64,000 nucleotides of DNA from Glaciecola sp. KUL10 (GCF_003203515.1 NZ_BGNG01000008.1:124001-188000); one strand, 5' to 3'; shown: positions 45,315 to 54,337, counted from the first letter of the stretch. Numbers and translations: made by a program. The notes: generated by a model from the sequence alone, not told the origin.

Positions 45315-46238
45315 TTATTCAACCGATAACCAATACAAAGTGTTCAAAACAAATTGTTTCCAGTCATATCCCTGAAGATTCATTCCTAAGGACTGTTTTG
45401 AACCGTCTTGCTCTTCAACGACCATAGCGGTGAATCCATTTGAATCACCAAGAACCACGAATTTTCCTTTCCCAACCTTTCCCACCAGTCCTTGAGAATT
45501 CCCGCGACCAATAGGTCCGACACCCGTGTGATGCATTATGTTTTCGGATTTATCTGACAACGCAAGCAAGTTGGTATAGTTTGAACCGCTCAGTGCACTG
45601 CCTCCAAAGGTTAGAAGCCTTGTTATCTGAGATTCTTTAGTTCTACCCTTTATAATTGGGTGATGATTGGCAAGCCCTCCGTTTTTATTTGAAAATTCAA
45701 TCCATCCTTTGCGGCCAAATTCTTTATTGTAATTCAGCTCATCAATTGTTGTTCCCACACTAGATTCAATCCCAAACTTTCTTAGCAATGGATTAATAGC
45801 TTGGTCGAAAGGCGCGTGCTCACTGAAAACCAAAAGCGAGCCGCCGTTGCTCACCCAATTGTACAAATGATTAATCTCATCTTGGCTAAATGTCACTTCA
45901 TCCGTTACTTCATTTTTAGTGGTAAAATCGAAAGGTAAAGCCGTAACAATCATGACAATGTCAAAGCCTGCCAAGTATTCAGCTGTAAATGTTGAATGAC
46001 CGACTACGGGTTTATAGCCATCGGCTTTTGCAAGCATCGAGAACGGTTTAATGAAATCCCATTGAATGAAAAAATTATGATGAGCACCGTCTAATAGTAT
46101 TTTTGGACCTTTCCCCAATTCGTATGCAGTGGCGTTGACCTCTGCATTAAACTCAGGATCGTTCGACATTGGCCATTTCCCGAAAGCCGGATTGCAAAGG
46201 ACAATGAGGATGAGCAGCGGTAAATATGATCGTTTCAT
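45315..46238 (-). CDS. Exported protein, amidotransferase-like fold suspected
   Basis: 307 aa. Signal peptide (LPLLILIVLCNPAFG). The body has a strand ILLDGAHHNFF and a segment FSQDEINHLYNWVSNGGSLLVFSEHAPFDQ typical of the ThuA/DUF4350-like group of class I amidotransferase-fold proteins. FVVLGDSNGFTAMVVEEQ follows near the C-terminus. No catalytic Cys is evident. Function unknown. It lies between the integrase remnant and IS remnant A, so it may be cargo. Confidence 0.55.
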   Translation of the reverse strand: MKRSYLPLLILIVLCNPAFGKWPMSNDPEFNAEVNATAYELGKGPKILLDGAHHNFFIQWDFIKPFSMLAKADGYKPVVGHSTFTAEYLAGFDIVMIVTALPFDFTTKNEVTDEVTFSQDEINHLYNWVSNGGSLLVFSEHAPFDQAINPLLRKFGIESSVGTTIDELNYNKEFGRKGWIEFSNKNGGLANHHPIIKGRTKESQITRLLTFGGSALSGSNYTNLLALSDKSENIMHHTGVGPIGRGNSQGLVGKVGKGKFVVLGDSNGFTAMVVEEQDGSKQSLGMNLQGYDWKQFVLNTLYWLSVE

Positions 46239-46466
46239 ATTCGTTATTTACACCTAAAAGCGTCGGATTTATTGATTATCATTTACTCTACCCTTTTCCA
46301 TCCAGCTTTATGCTTATACACCATGCCTTCTTTCATTACAAAAGTGGCCGATTGAAGCTTTTGCTGGAGAAGATTGCAAATCTAGTGGCTCCCTTTGTTT
46401 TCAGTTGCTAGCTCTAGAAACGAATGATAACTCCTAAGTGTGCGCTCACAATATTCCGTTTTTATG

Positions 46467-46985
46467 GAGTATAAGTAAAACAAACGCTATTTACTACCCC
46501 TCATGACAGCTGGCTCTGGGGCTTGTTTCATGCGTTACAGATTCAAAAACAGCCGGCATTTACCGAGTAAATTTAGTCAAGATAAGAAAATAGGCTGGCC
46601 ATTAGGATCGAAAACTTATTTGTGATGCAAGGAAGGTAGTGCCTCAACAAGTTAATGTTCAAGCTATGTTGATGGTGGGGCGATTAAGCTCCAAAGTCAA
46701 AATCGCGCTGAATGACGAAATCATCAAGCAGCGTTGGTTGCACTGACTCATTTAGTGGTGATGCTCTGCATGAGTTGGAACTAATCGATGAGTCGAGTTT
46801 ATCCAAATGCCTGAGTATTTTTTCGATGACGGCAGGCTCTGTAATGCATGCGATTATTTTTACATTCGTCTTTTTGCACGCTTCGCAAACGGTAATATCG
46901 ATATTGAAAACCCGCTTCAATCTTTGTGCCCACGACATACTGCGGGCATGGTATGGTTTATCTGAATCTTTCAAACGCTCAACTA
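46467..46985 (-). mobile_element. IS91-like element remnant A
   Basis: 519 bp nearly identical to the left part of remnant B. It keeps about 215 bp of the terminal non-coding end and the last 100 codons of the transposase (LVERLKDSDKPYHARSMSW to VIQRDFDFGA). It stops abruptly at 46985, where an sbcC fragment begins. A cluster of differences from copy B at 46770-46840 against near identity elsewhere suggests recombination between two versions. Confidence 0.85.
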
Positions 46986-46986
46986 G

Positions 46987-48027
46987 CAAAAGCAGATGCG
47001 AGATACACTTCAAGAAAATTCTGAGCAATTACAAACAATGCGCAATGAGTTTTCTGCTCAATCTGCCGGTCTATATGAGCAAAAAAGTCAGTTGCAGGCC
47101 TTGAGTAAGGAGCTGCAAGAAGAATCCAAAAAATGGTTAGCGCTCCTCATCGATTCAAGCTTCGAAGACGAACAAGCATTTTTAAAAGCAAAGCTACCTC
47201 AGCCAGAGATAAAAATACTATCTGACAAGATCAACCAATTAGAGCAAATTCAACAAAGTGCGCATGTAAACCTTCAAAGTGTTAACGATGATTACTCTGA
47301 ATATTTACAAGACGAAAAGTACCGCGAATATCATTCATTGGACTTAGTAAGTTTGACAACAGAACTAGAGCAAGCGCGTCTGGAAAGAGATCAGCTAGTC
47401 GGACAGCAAGCTCGATTGCAAGAGCACTTAAGCGCCGATGAACAAAAGAGGCAACGCCACGTTGCGGCCTTGCAAAAAATTTATAAGCTGCAACAAGAGT
47501 GTGATCAAATCGGACTGTTAAATAAACTCATTGGCTCCAAAAAAGGCGATACTTTCAGAAAGTTTGCACAAGGTTTAACGCTTGATCATCTAACTTATCT
47601 AGCCAATCAACGACTGTCGCAACTTCACGCTAGATATCAATTAAAAAGAACAGACGATGCAAATTTGGAATTATCGGTATGCGACACATGGCAAGGCGAT
47701 TTGCAGCGCGATACCAAAACGCTGTCTGGCGGCGAAAGCTTTCTAGTAAGCCTTGCACTAGCACTTGCACTCAGTGATTTGGTGAGTAACAAAATTAGCA
47801 TAGACTCATTGTTCCTTGATGAAGGCTTTGGGACCCTCGACAGCAATACGCTAGATATGGCCTTAAGTGCGCTGGAGCGCTTAAATGCAAGTGGCAAGTT
47901 AATTGGGGTCATTAGTCACGTCGATGCTTTAAAAGAGCGAATCCCGACTCAAATAAAAGTTTCAAGTGAATCGGGAGCAGGCGTGAGTCGCTTGAGCGAC
48001 GAGTATCGTGTTGCGAGTGCTGTGTAG
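46987..48027 (+). pseudogene. sbcC: SbcC nuclease subunit, 5'-truncated
   Basis: Only the last third of SbcC remains (343 codons from the first ATG against about 1000-1200 in full proteins). It has the end of the coiled coil, KFAQGLTLDHLTYLANQRL, the ABC signature LSGGESFLVSLALALALSDL and Walker B SLFLDEGFGTLD, but no Walker A and no zinc hook. The frame upstream hits a stop exactly at the junction with IS remnant A, so the insertion or an associated deletion removed the 5' part. SbcCD function from this locus must be lost. Confidence 0.9.
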
Positions 48028-48197
48028 GTACTCGGTTCGTTTTAAGGAATGCCCTTAAGATACTTCGGCGAGTTTTTGTTGGTGAATTAATAGACAGACA
48101 TCAATACTATGGGTAATATTTAAAAGTAGGAAATGGACGACTCGCAATAGATCGCGACCATCATTATTGTTCTTGATTGCTGCATAAGGAAGCAAAA

Positions 48198-48872
48198 GTG
48201 CGAAAAACCCTACTAGTTTTCATATTATTCCTGACTGCGTCTGCGATTTATGCTGATGACCCACCAAAGGTTACCATCCAAGACTTCAAAGAAGAGTTTA
48301 ATCCAGAAGTTAAAGTATCTGGCGGAGTGCTTATTGGCTTTCAACTCACAGGAAGCATTCCAAAGCCAGACTTAAACCAACTATATATTGCTCGCCCCGC
48401 TAGTCTTATGCATGTCAATTTAAGTCTTACTTCCATGGATGGTAAGTATAAAGCGGAAATGGTATTAGATTTTGGTGAGTCAAAATCAACTTGGGTTGAG
48501 GTATCAATACCTAGTGAACGAAAAGAAGAGCTCAAAAACTACTCAACAAACGAGCTTGTAGCATATGCTTACACAGAGATTGTTGATGAGCGCAGTAAAA
48601 GGAAAAGAACTTTTCACAAGATTTATCCCACGTCTTGGGGCAGCCCCAAACAACCTGATGAATTTGTAGGACGATTCTATGTTATTAGCGGTATTGGTTT
48701 ACCCAAGTACACGCTTAATAAAAAATCATATAAATGCGCCGCTACAGACGCTGATGTTAATACTGCGTTCAATAAGTTTTGTGTATTAAATGATTCTTTT
48801 AGCCCAGGCGACAATCTAGTATTTCTTAAAACTGGAGTGCAAAGAAAGTTTTTGGTTTGGCGACCTGAATGA
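48198..48872 (+). CDS. Exported beta-rich protein, first gene of protease operon
   Basis: 224 aa from a GTG with AAGGAAG seven bases before it. A clear signal peptide (KTLLVFILFLTASAIYA, cleaved before DDPP) leads to a mature protein of about 200 residues with many short beta strands and two Cys near the C-terminus that could form a disulfide. No family recognised. Its stop overlaps the next start (ATGA), so it should be made in step with the membrane protein. Confidence 0.75.
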   Translation: MRKTLLVFILFLTASAIYADDPPKVTIQDFKEEFNPEVKVSGGVLIGFQLTGSIPKPDLNQLYIARPASLMHVNLSLTSMDGKYKAEMVLDFGESKSTWVEVSIPSERKEELKNYSTNELVAYAYTEIVDERSKRKRTFHKIYPTSWGSPKQPDEFVGRFYVISGIGLPKYTLNKKSYKCAATDADVNTAFNKFCVLNDSFSPGDNLVFLKTGVQRKFLVWRPE

Positions 48873-49915
48873 TTAATGCATTCAAAGGTTTTTATATCGA
48901 CATCGTACGAAATCTAGAACTAGATCGACTGCGAGGATTCACTCGAACATTAATTGTCTTTTTGATCTTGCTTACTTTTGCTTTTGTCGCATTCTTTGTG
49001 TCTGTAGTAAGCACCAAGCTTGATGAAGATACGAAATATTATATAAATGCGATATCCGAAACCTACAAATATTATCCTGTAGGAGCGAGTGCATCTTTAG
49101 TGTTGATTCAAAATTTCCGAATATCTGAAGGGTGCGGCGACTTTGAAGGTGAAGCAGATCCAGAAAAATTATTTTTACGTTTCGCTACAGGAAGCGAGGT
49201 CACGGTTTCGCGGTTCAGCACATCTTCTGTGAGGCTTGATATTATGAGTGAAGAATTAAGGTATAGATTTAAAAATACCACTCAACAAGGCTCTTCCGAA
49301 AAGCTAGCGGCTGACATAGAGGGGGAAGAATTCTACGATTGTGTATCGATTGAAATATCGTTATCAGACAACAACCCTGTGTTCACCATGAACCTGTTAG
49401 GCGAAACAGCAATTGGACAGGAAATTACCGATGCTCCTGATAAATATAGCCAAATGCTTTTAAATGCCAATATTATGATTGAGGGAAAATCTGCTATATC
49501 TAAATCTCGATTCAGTTATGAGCCAATATTCGTTCCTAGAGGCGCAATCATTACGTCTCACTTGCCTAATAAAGACAAACTTCAAGCATTGCCAGCCACA
49601 TCTGGTGTCCTTCGGGCAAGCATGGATTCTAAGGCCATTGAGAGTTCAATAATGGTCTACGGTGGCGAGCTACATATTCAACTATACCGCGAGAAACCTC
49701 GACCATTAAAGATCAGTTTTATCAATCGATTAAGTAGCGACAATGAAGCAGTAATCGGTTTTTCATCGCTTATTATTCTTATTCAATTTTTAAGTGCCAT
49801 TATTGCTTTTCTAATGAGACTAAAATTTATCAATACTACCACGCATCAAATACAGTCAAACTTAGCACCAAGTAAAAAAGCGAGGCGAAGAAAGATTCAC
49901 AGGGAAAATATTTAA
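48869..49915 (+). CDS. Bitopic membrane protein, second gene of protease operon
   Basis: 348 aa. One helix near residues 26-48 (TLIVFLILLTFAFVAFFVSVV), an extracytoplasmic domain of about 245 residues with two Cys (EGCGDF, FYDCVS), a second helix near 295-317 (FSSLIILIQFLSAIIAFLMR), and a short basic cytoplasmic tail (KKARRRKIHREN). No family recognised. Overlaps at both ends (ATGA with the first gene, TAATG with the protease) indicate a fixed stoichiometry. It may anchor the protease or the first protein. Confidence 0.75.
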   Translation: MINAFKGFYIDIVRNLELDRLRGFTRTLIVFLILLTFAFVAFFVSVVSTKLDEDTKYYINAISETYKYYPVGASASLVLIQNFRISEGCGDFEGEADPEKLFLRFATGSEVTVSRFSTSSVRLDIMSEELRYRFKNTTQQGSSEKLAADIEGEEFYDCVSIEISLSDNNPVFTMNLLGETAIGQEITDAPDKYSQMLLNANIMIEGKSAISKSRFSYEPIFVPRGAIITSHLPNKDKLQALPATSGVLRASMDSKAIESSIMVYGGELHIQLYREKPRPLKISFINRLSSDNEAVIGFSSLIILIQFLSAIIAFLMRLKFINTTTHQIQSNLAPSKKARRRKIHRENI

Positions 49916-51261
49916 TGTCTAAACCCTCAAAGCAAGCTTCTAAACTTTTCTACGTCATTTTTGCTCTAATGATTTCCATGACAAGCTACAAAACAATTGC
50001 AACAGATGTATTTGTAGAGACCGATGCAGAAATTGGCAGAGGCTTGCTTCGAGAAATCGGAAGTACTTGTTTTGTATATACCCCCCAACATGTAGCCGAA
50101 AATTCAGATGGTTTTGTTTATGTAAGTTCGCCACAAGTCAGGAATGCAGAAGCTTCAGTACTTACTTATTTCCCAGTAGATTTAGCTCTGCTAAAACTGC
50201 CTAACGAAAATAGAGAGATGTGCAGTAAAAGCAGCTGGCAAGATGAAGGGAATAGGGTGAACTCAATCTTAGGAGTACAAAAAGAGGGTATTCTAAGTCT
50301 ACGTGAGAAATTTGGCGGGCTAAGCGAAATCGCCGTTCGTTTTACACGCAAGGAACTTCATTCGTATTTTTACATTCAACCCGATAATTCCTCACAACAG
50401 ATTCTGCAGGGTATGAGCGGAAGTATTATTTACGTTGGAACTTATCCTGTTGGTATGCTCGTTTCTGTTTTAGATGGCATTGGAAAAGTGTTACGTATCG
50501 ATACTATCGCCAATATTTCAAAAACGGTACTTGATGGTTATGCAACAGAATTAGAAAAGATTGCAAGCACCTCAGTCGATAAATCTGCTTTTCCTTCTTT
50601 AAACAAACAGAAAAAGTCGGTCGAGCATCAACCATCACTTTCCAACAATGCTTTTAGGGGCGAAATCGCGCAAGGTCAAGTAGTAGAGCATAGATTTGTT
50701 ACTAGAGGGCATACAGCATTTAAACTCACACACAAACGACAAAGTATGAATGCGCGAGTAAATATCTATGTTTATAGCCCTAGCGGTAAAAAGCTAGGGC
50801 AACTCGGCTCATTACAAACTAAAAACGACGAATATTTAGGGTTTGGCACAGTTGACGCAGGCGAGCATACTATTCGCATTGAGGGTAGTGCTTGGGTAGG
50901 ATCATATCATCTGACCCTTGAAGAGATGGCATCTCCTGAGCAACTTATAGGAGAGCAAAATATTATTGGAGACGGTGATAGTGTTACTGGTTTCGTTGCC
51001 CAGAATACATATGCAGAATATAAGTTCGTTACTCGTGGTAATACGGCATTTAAGCTCACACACAAACGTCAAAGCATGAATGCGCGAGTAAATATCTATG
51101 TTTATAGCCCTAGCGGTAAAAAGTTAGGGCAACTCGGCTCATTTCAGACTAAAAACGACGAATATTTAGGGTTTGGCACAGTTGATGCAGGCGAGCATAC
51201 TATTCGCATTGAAGGCAGCTCTGGAGTGGGAGCCTATCATCTGACGTTGCAAAAAGAGTGA
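49915..51261 (+). CDS. Exported trypsin-like serine protease with two PPC-like domains
   Basis: 448 aa. Signal peptide (FYVIFALMISMTSYKTIA). The S1/PA-clan core keeps a plausible triad: His59 in YTPQHV, Asp89 in VDLALLKL and Ser168 in QGMSGSIIYVGTYPVGM. Cys52 and Cys103 could pair. Two copies of a beta-sandwich of about 80-90 residues follow (VTRGHTAFKLTHKRQSMNAR to YHLTLEE, then to the end), resembling bacterial pre-peptidase C-terminal domains. The triad assignment is by motif; HtrA/DegP is excluded by the absence of PDZ domains. Confidence 0.75.
   Translation: MSKPSKQASKLFYVIFALMISMTSYKTIATDVFVETDAEIGRGLLREIGSTCFVYTPQHVAENSDGFVYVSSPQVRNAEASVLTYFPVDLALLKLPNENREMCSKSSWQDEGNRVNSILGVQKEGILSLREKFGGLSEIAVRFTRKELHSYFYIQPDNSSQQILQGMSGSIIYVGTYPVGMLVSVLDGIGKVLRIDTIANISKTVLDGYATELEKIASTSVDKSAFPSLNKQKKSVEHQPSLSNNAFRGEIAQGQVVEHRFVTRGHTAFKLTHKRQSMNARVNIYVYSPSGKKLGQLGSLQTKNDEYLGFGTVDAGEHTIRIEGSAWVGSYHLTLEEMASPEQLIGEQNIIGDGDSVTGFVAQNTYAEYKFVTRGNTAFKLTHKRQSMNARVNIYVYSPSGKKLGQLGSFQTKNDEYLGFGTVDAGEHTIRIEGSSGVGAYHLTLQKE
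50696..51260 (+). repeat. Intragenic 330-bp-period duplication in the protease gene
   Basis: Two units, 50696-50930 and 51026-51260, are almost identical for long runs at the DNA level, including synonymous positions, and are spaced exactly 330 bp (110 codons). This indicates a recent duplication or ongoing gene conversion of the C-terminal domain. The linkers between them differ. Confidence 0.9.
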
Positions 51262-51283
51262 TGCAAGACAAGCGCTCACATTA

Positions 51284-51586
51284 TCACAGCATAGCAATTT
51301 CATCGTCTTTCAAATGACCAACAAGCGGGCTGTTTTCAGCATCTGCAAAAGCCATATCTAAATAAGCAGAGCGTTTTTGCACTGACTCGCGATAGTTTGG
51401 ATGTGTGAAGATGTACATTTGTTTGTTGTTTAATGCTTCAACGACTCGCTTAGCTAATAAGTCAGAGCTGATGCCAGATTCGACTAACGCGGCAGCGGCG
51501 TTAAAGCCTTTTTTTAAGGCCTCTGGTCGGCCAATAGGCTTTTCAGTTTTGTATTTGTCTTGCATGGTGCGAAATGATTCGTGAAG
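51284..51586 (-). pseudogene. Short-chain dehydrogenase, C-terminal fragment
   Basis: About 100 residues (GRPEALKKGFNAAAALVESG, LLAKRVVEALNNKQMYIFTH) match the tail of an SDR oxidoreductase family frequent in marine gammaproteobacteria. The frame runs straight into the end of IS remnant B, so the nucleotide-binding and catalytic parts are gone. The ATG at 51565 is an internal Met, not a true start. Confidence 0.75.
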
Positions 51587-52396
51587 AGTATAAGTAAAAC
51601 AAACACTATTTACTACCCCTCATGACAGCTGGCTCTGGGGCTTGTTTCATGCGTTACAGATTCAAAAACAGCCGGCATTTACCGAGTAAATTTAGTCAAG
51701 ATAAGAAAATAGGCTGGCCATTAGGATCGAAAACTGATTTGTGATGCAAGGAAGGTAGTGCCTCAACAAGTTAATGTTCAAGCTATGTTGATGGTGGGGC
51801 GATTAAGCTCCAAAGTCAAAATCGCGCTGAATGACGAAATCATCAAGCAGCGTTGGTTGCACTGACTCATTTAGTGGTGATGCTCTGCTTGAGTTGGCGG
51901 TAATCGGTGAACCTTGTTTATCCAAATGCGTTAATATCTTTTGGATGACGGCAGGCTCTGTAATGCATGCGATTATTTTTACATTCGTCTTTTTGCACGC
52001 TTCGCAAACGGTAATATTGATATTGAAAACTCGCTTCAATCTTTGTGCCCACGACATACTGCGGGCGTGGTATGGTTTATCTGAATCTTTCAAACGCTCA
52101 ACTAAACGAGGACTATTCTTGCCGCGTTGTGAAGCAGTCACTTCGGCTCGTACATTAGCATTAGGGGCAAATACCCCATGAAGTGGTAGTAAGCTATCTT
52201 CATCATCCATCGGCAATTCTAGATAGGTGTTCTCTGTATCGCGTTGGATGAGACCTGTTTTTTCTAGGTATTGTGCTATGCGATGGCTGATAGTGTTAAC
52301 TAGCCGCTCCATGTCGCTATGGCTGGGGGCCTTGACTCGACTGAACTTCGTTTTTCCGTTTTCTTGTTTGATCACTCCTTCTAAAAACAGCATATG

Positions 52397-52467
52397 ACAA
52401 ATCCACAGGATAGTGGATTTGTACAACGGATGTTGCCCGAAGGGGTCAGGTACATGGATGTACCTGA
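52397..52467 (+). repeat. Four-hairpin cassette 1 inserted in the transposase gene
   Basis: In order: ACAAATCCAC/GTGGATTTGT with loop AGGATA; CAAC/GTTG with loop GGAT; CCC/GGG with loop GAA; TCAGGTAC/GTACCTGA with loop ATGGAT. It interrupts the codons for NLNIHL and HMLFLEG of the transposase. The flank CATTTGT resembles the outer stem end GGATTTGT, so a target duplication of about six bases is possible. Confidence 0.8.
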
Positions 52468-52755
52468 ATACAAATGAATATTGAGATTGAGTGCACTACC
52501 AAAGCGCTGAATGTAAGTCACCGCACCTGTGTTAGCCTGCTTTTTTAGACAGCCTGCTCGGTGGATAATAGCTGTCGCAATAGCGCGATGAATGATTTGC
52601 ATGACTTTGCTAAGCTCTTTTGGATACCGAGCGAGTAATAAACGCAGAGGGATGGGTAAACTCAACACCCATTGACGAACTGGGTAGCCCTGTAGCACAT
52701 CATCAACAAGTAATTTTGCACTTTCAGCCATGCGGCTTGCACCGCAACTCGGGCA

Positions 52756-52823
52756 CAAAATCGTCTGGAACGATTTTGAACAACCGAAGGTTGGCCCGAA
52801 GGGCGCAGGGCAGGAAGCCCGGA
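52756..52823 (+). repeat. Four-hairpin cassette 2 inserted in the transposase gene
   Basis: Same plan and orientation as the other cassette but different stems: CAAAATCG/CGATTTTG with loop TCTGGAA; CAACC/GGTTG with loop GAA; GCCC/GGGC with loop GAA; GGGC/GCCC with loop AGGAA. It lies between the codons for SCKRRGF and CPSCG. On the transposase strand the flanking GGATTTT again resembles the outer stem. Confidence 0.8.
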
Positions 52824-53260
52824 GTAAAATCCCCTACGTTTACAACTAAACGCGACTAGCTTTTAGTGTTTGCAATCGTCACAGACTACACGAAGAAATC
52901 CATTCTCAAGACGACCACACTTAAGAAACTCTTCAAACTCTTTTTCCACATGCCGAGGTAGTGACTTTCCTTGATGCGAAAGGAGCTCTATAAAGTCTGG
53001 GTAGTATTGCTCAACCAATTGATAAAGCAATGTATGCTCTGGTCGGTGACGTTTATAGGTATAAGAGTGATTCTCTAGCAATGGCGTCCTTGCCAATAAT
53101 ATTTTTGTTTATTGTGCTGGTAATGTTAACGTTCAGCTACTGGATTTAGTATCAGAATTTGAATAGCGTTCAGCTTCTGCGAACAAACCAGTAGCTTAGC
53201 TCATCGTTTCCGAATATCCTCTCCTTGTCTGATGCTACCTGTCAGATTAAATTTGGGCTA

Positions 53261-54058
53261 CTACATATCAGTTTTATTTTTAGTCGATATGTGCTTCTTA
53301 AAGCTCTGCTGCAACAGCTCAATACTGCCATTAAATTTGTCAAGTTCTTCTACCCTGGCTAGAAGAACGGCAACATTCTTAGCAAGCTCTGTTTTTTCAT
53401 TCTGTAAGAGCTGATTTTTGTCAAAAATACTTCTTTGCTGTTGCTGCTGCGCAATAAGTTGCTTTTCCAATTGACTTAATGATGCCCTCAATTCAGCATT
53501 GGCCACACGTAGTGAAGTTAGCTCGGTCACTTGTGTTGCACTGACCTTATTTGCAACTTCTAACTCTTGCCTGTATTTATTAATAAGTACCGCAGATTTT
53601 GCATCGATCTTTTGTTTATATGCATCTTGAGCCTGCTTCATGACTTCCACTTCATTTTTCAGCGACACATTGCTAGTTTGAAGGTCATCAACCTGAACTG
53701 AGCTTGATGTTAATTTTTTTTGAAGCATTTGCACATTGGCCTCAGCATCTTCAAGTAATAACTCGAACGTTGACGTTTTATCTTTCTCATGTTTAAGCGC
53801 TTTATCATTCATAATTTCAGCCTCTTCTACAAGTGCTCCAAGAAGTCGTTCAGAAAGCTGGAATTGCTTTGTCTTGTTCTCAACCTCTTCAAGCCGACGC
53901 TGTTGCCACTCCTTTACGTAAGGGTGAATACTGCTAGTTGATGAATGACTATCTATCTCACTGAGCACTCTTCTTACAGAGCAATTTTCGCCATTTTCAT
54001 GCAATCTATTACAAACAGCAAATACCTGCTCTTTTAAGTTTTGTGTCTTATTCGTCAT
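53261..54058 (-). CDS. KfrA-like DNA-binding coiled-coil protein
   Basis: 265 aa. The N-terminal region LKEQVFAVCNRLHENGENCSVRRVLSEID with IHPYVKEWQQRR fits the KfrA_N DNA-binding domain of plasmid and island proteins. The rest is a long coiled coil to residue 255. KfrA of plasmids is an autorepressor that helps partition. The ATG of MTNKTQ has GGAG upstream. With the AlpA-like gene behind it, it marks an integrated element. Confidence 0.78.
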   Translation of the reverse strand: MTNKTQNLKEQVFAVCNRLHENGENCSVRRVLSEIDSHSSTSSIHPYVKEWQQRRLEEVENKTKQFQLSERLLGALVEEAEIMNDKALKHEKDKTSTFELLLEDAEANVQMLQKKLTSSSVQVDDLQTSNVSLKNEVEVMKQAQDAYKQKIDAKSAVLINKYRQELEVANKVSATQVTELTSLRVANAELRASLSQLEKQLIAQQQQQRSIFDKNQLLQNEKTELAKNVAVLLARVEELDKFNGSIELLQQSFKKHISTKNKTDM

Positions 54059-54160
54059 CGGCCGATTCTCCATATTAGACGACAATTTGCTTAGTCGAAC
54101 GAACAACATAATTTAGTGTTCGTGTCTTTTGCGAAAAGCGTGTTGTGCACCGCTTCATAG

Positions 54161-54337
54161 TCATCGCTCTTCGAGCCAGCTATTTATCACTTCACGCTTC
54201 CAACCTACGAAACGGGGCCCCAAAGTAATAGGCTCTGGTAAATAACCGTTTTTTCGCCAGTTCCATAGTGTTACAACACTAACGCCTAGATATTTTGCTA
54301 ATTCATTCTGACGCACAAAAGGCTGTTTAAAGTGCAT
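54161..54337 (-). CDS. AlpA-like HTH regulator
   Basis: 58 aa, MHFKQPFVRQNELAKYLGVS then TLWNWRKNGYLPEPITLGPR and WKREVINSWLEER: the MerR-like helix-turn-helix and wing of AlpA/excisionase proteins that control integrase genes in prophages and islands. AAGGAG lies eight bases before the ATG. It is divergent from the zinc-finger/HTH gene with about 118 bp between. Confidence 0.88.
   Translation of the reverse strand: MHFKQPFVRQNELAKYLGVSVVTLWNWRKNGYLPEPITLGPRFVGWKREVINSWLEER

Larger units (their letters stand above)
51803..53096 (-). pseudogene. IS91-family transposase, inactivated
   Basis: Three pieces of one protein. Piece one starts at a TTG (LARTPLLENHSYTYKRHRPE) with zinc-finger CDDCKH, ended by a TAA where related copies have Glu. 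Piece two is CPSCGASRMAESAKLL to NLNIHLYS, and piece three HMLFLEGVIKQENGKTKFSR to the end RDFDFGA. The breaks between pieces are two short hairpin cassettes (listed separately), so there are three independent lesions: one nonsense mutation and two insertions. Confidence 0.88.
51586..53110 (-). mobile_element. IS91-like element remnant B (most complete copy)
   Basis: The left end is defined by where identity with remnant A begins (gagtataagtaaaac). It includes the terminal 215 bp, the whole but broken transposase and a short upstream part; the right limit is uncertain. The transposase lies with its 3' end towards the left end, as in IS91, where that end holds the replication origin. The left end abuts the cut SDR gene. 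Confidence 0.8.

Noticed and set aside
46712-47104. 130-codon plus-strand frame across IS remnant A and sbcC
   Set aside because: It is antisense to the transposase and joins two unrelated pieces. The same frame recurs antisense in remnant B.
49915-51261. HtrA/DegP identity for the trypsin-like protein
   Set aside because: No PDZ domain and no GNSGGP active-site loop; the C-terminal domains are beta-sandwich repeats.
52381-52830. CRISPR array as the source of the short hairpins
   Set aside because: Only two units, with different sequences and no regular spacers; they are insertions in a transposase gene.
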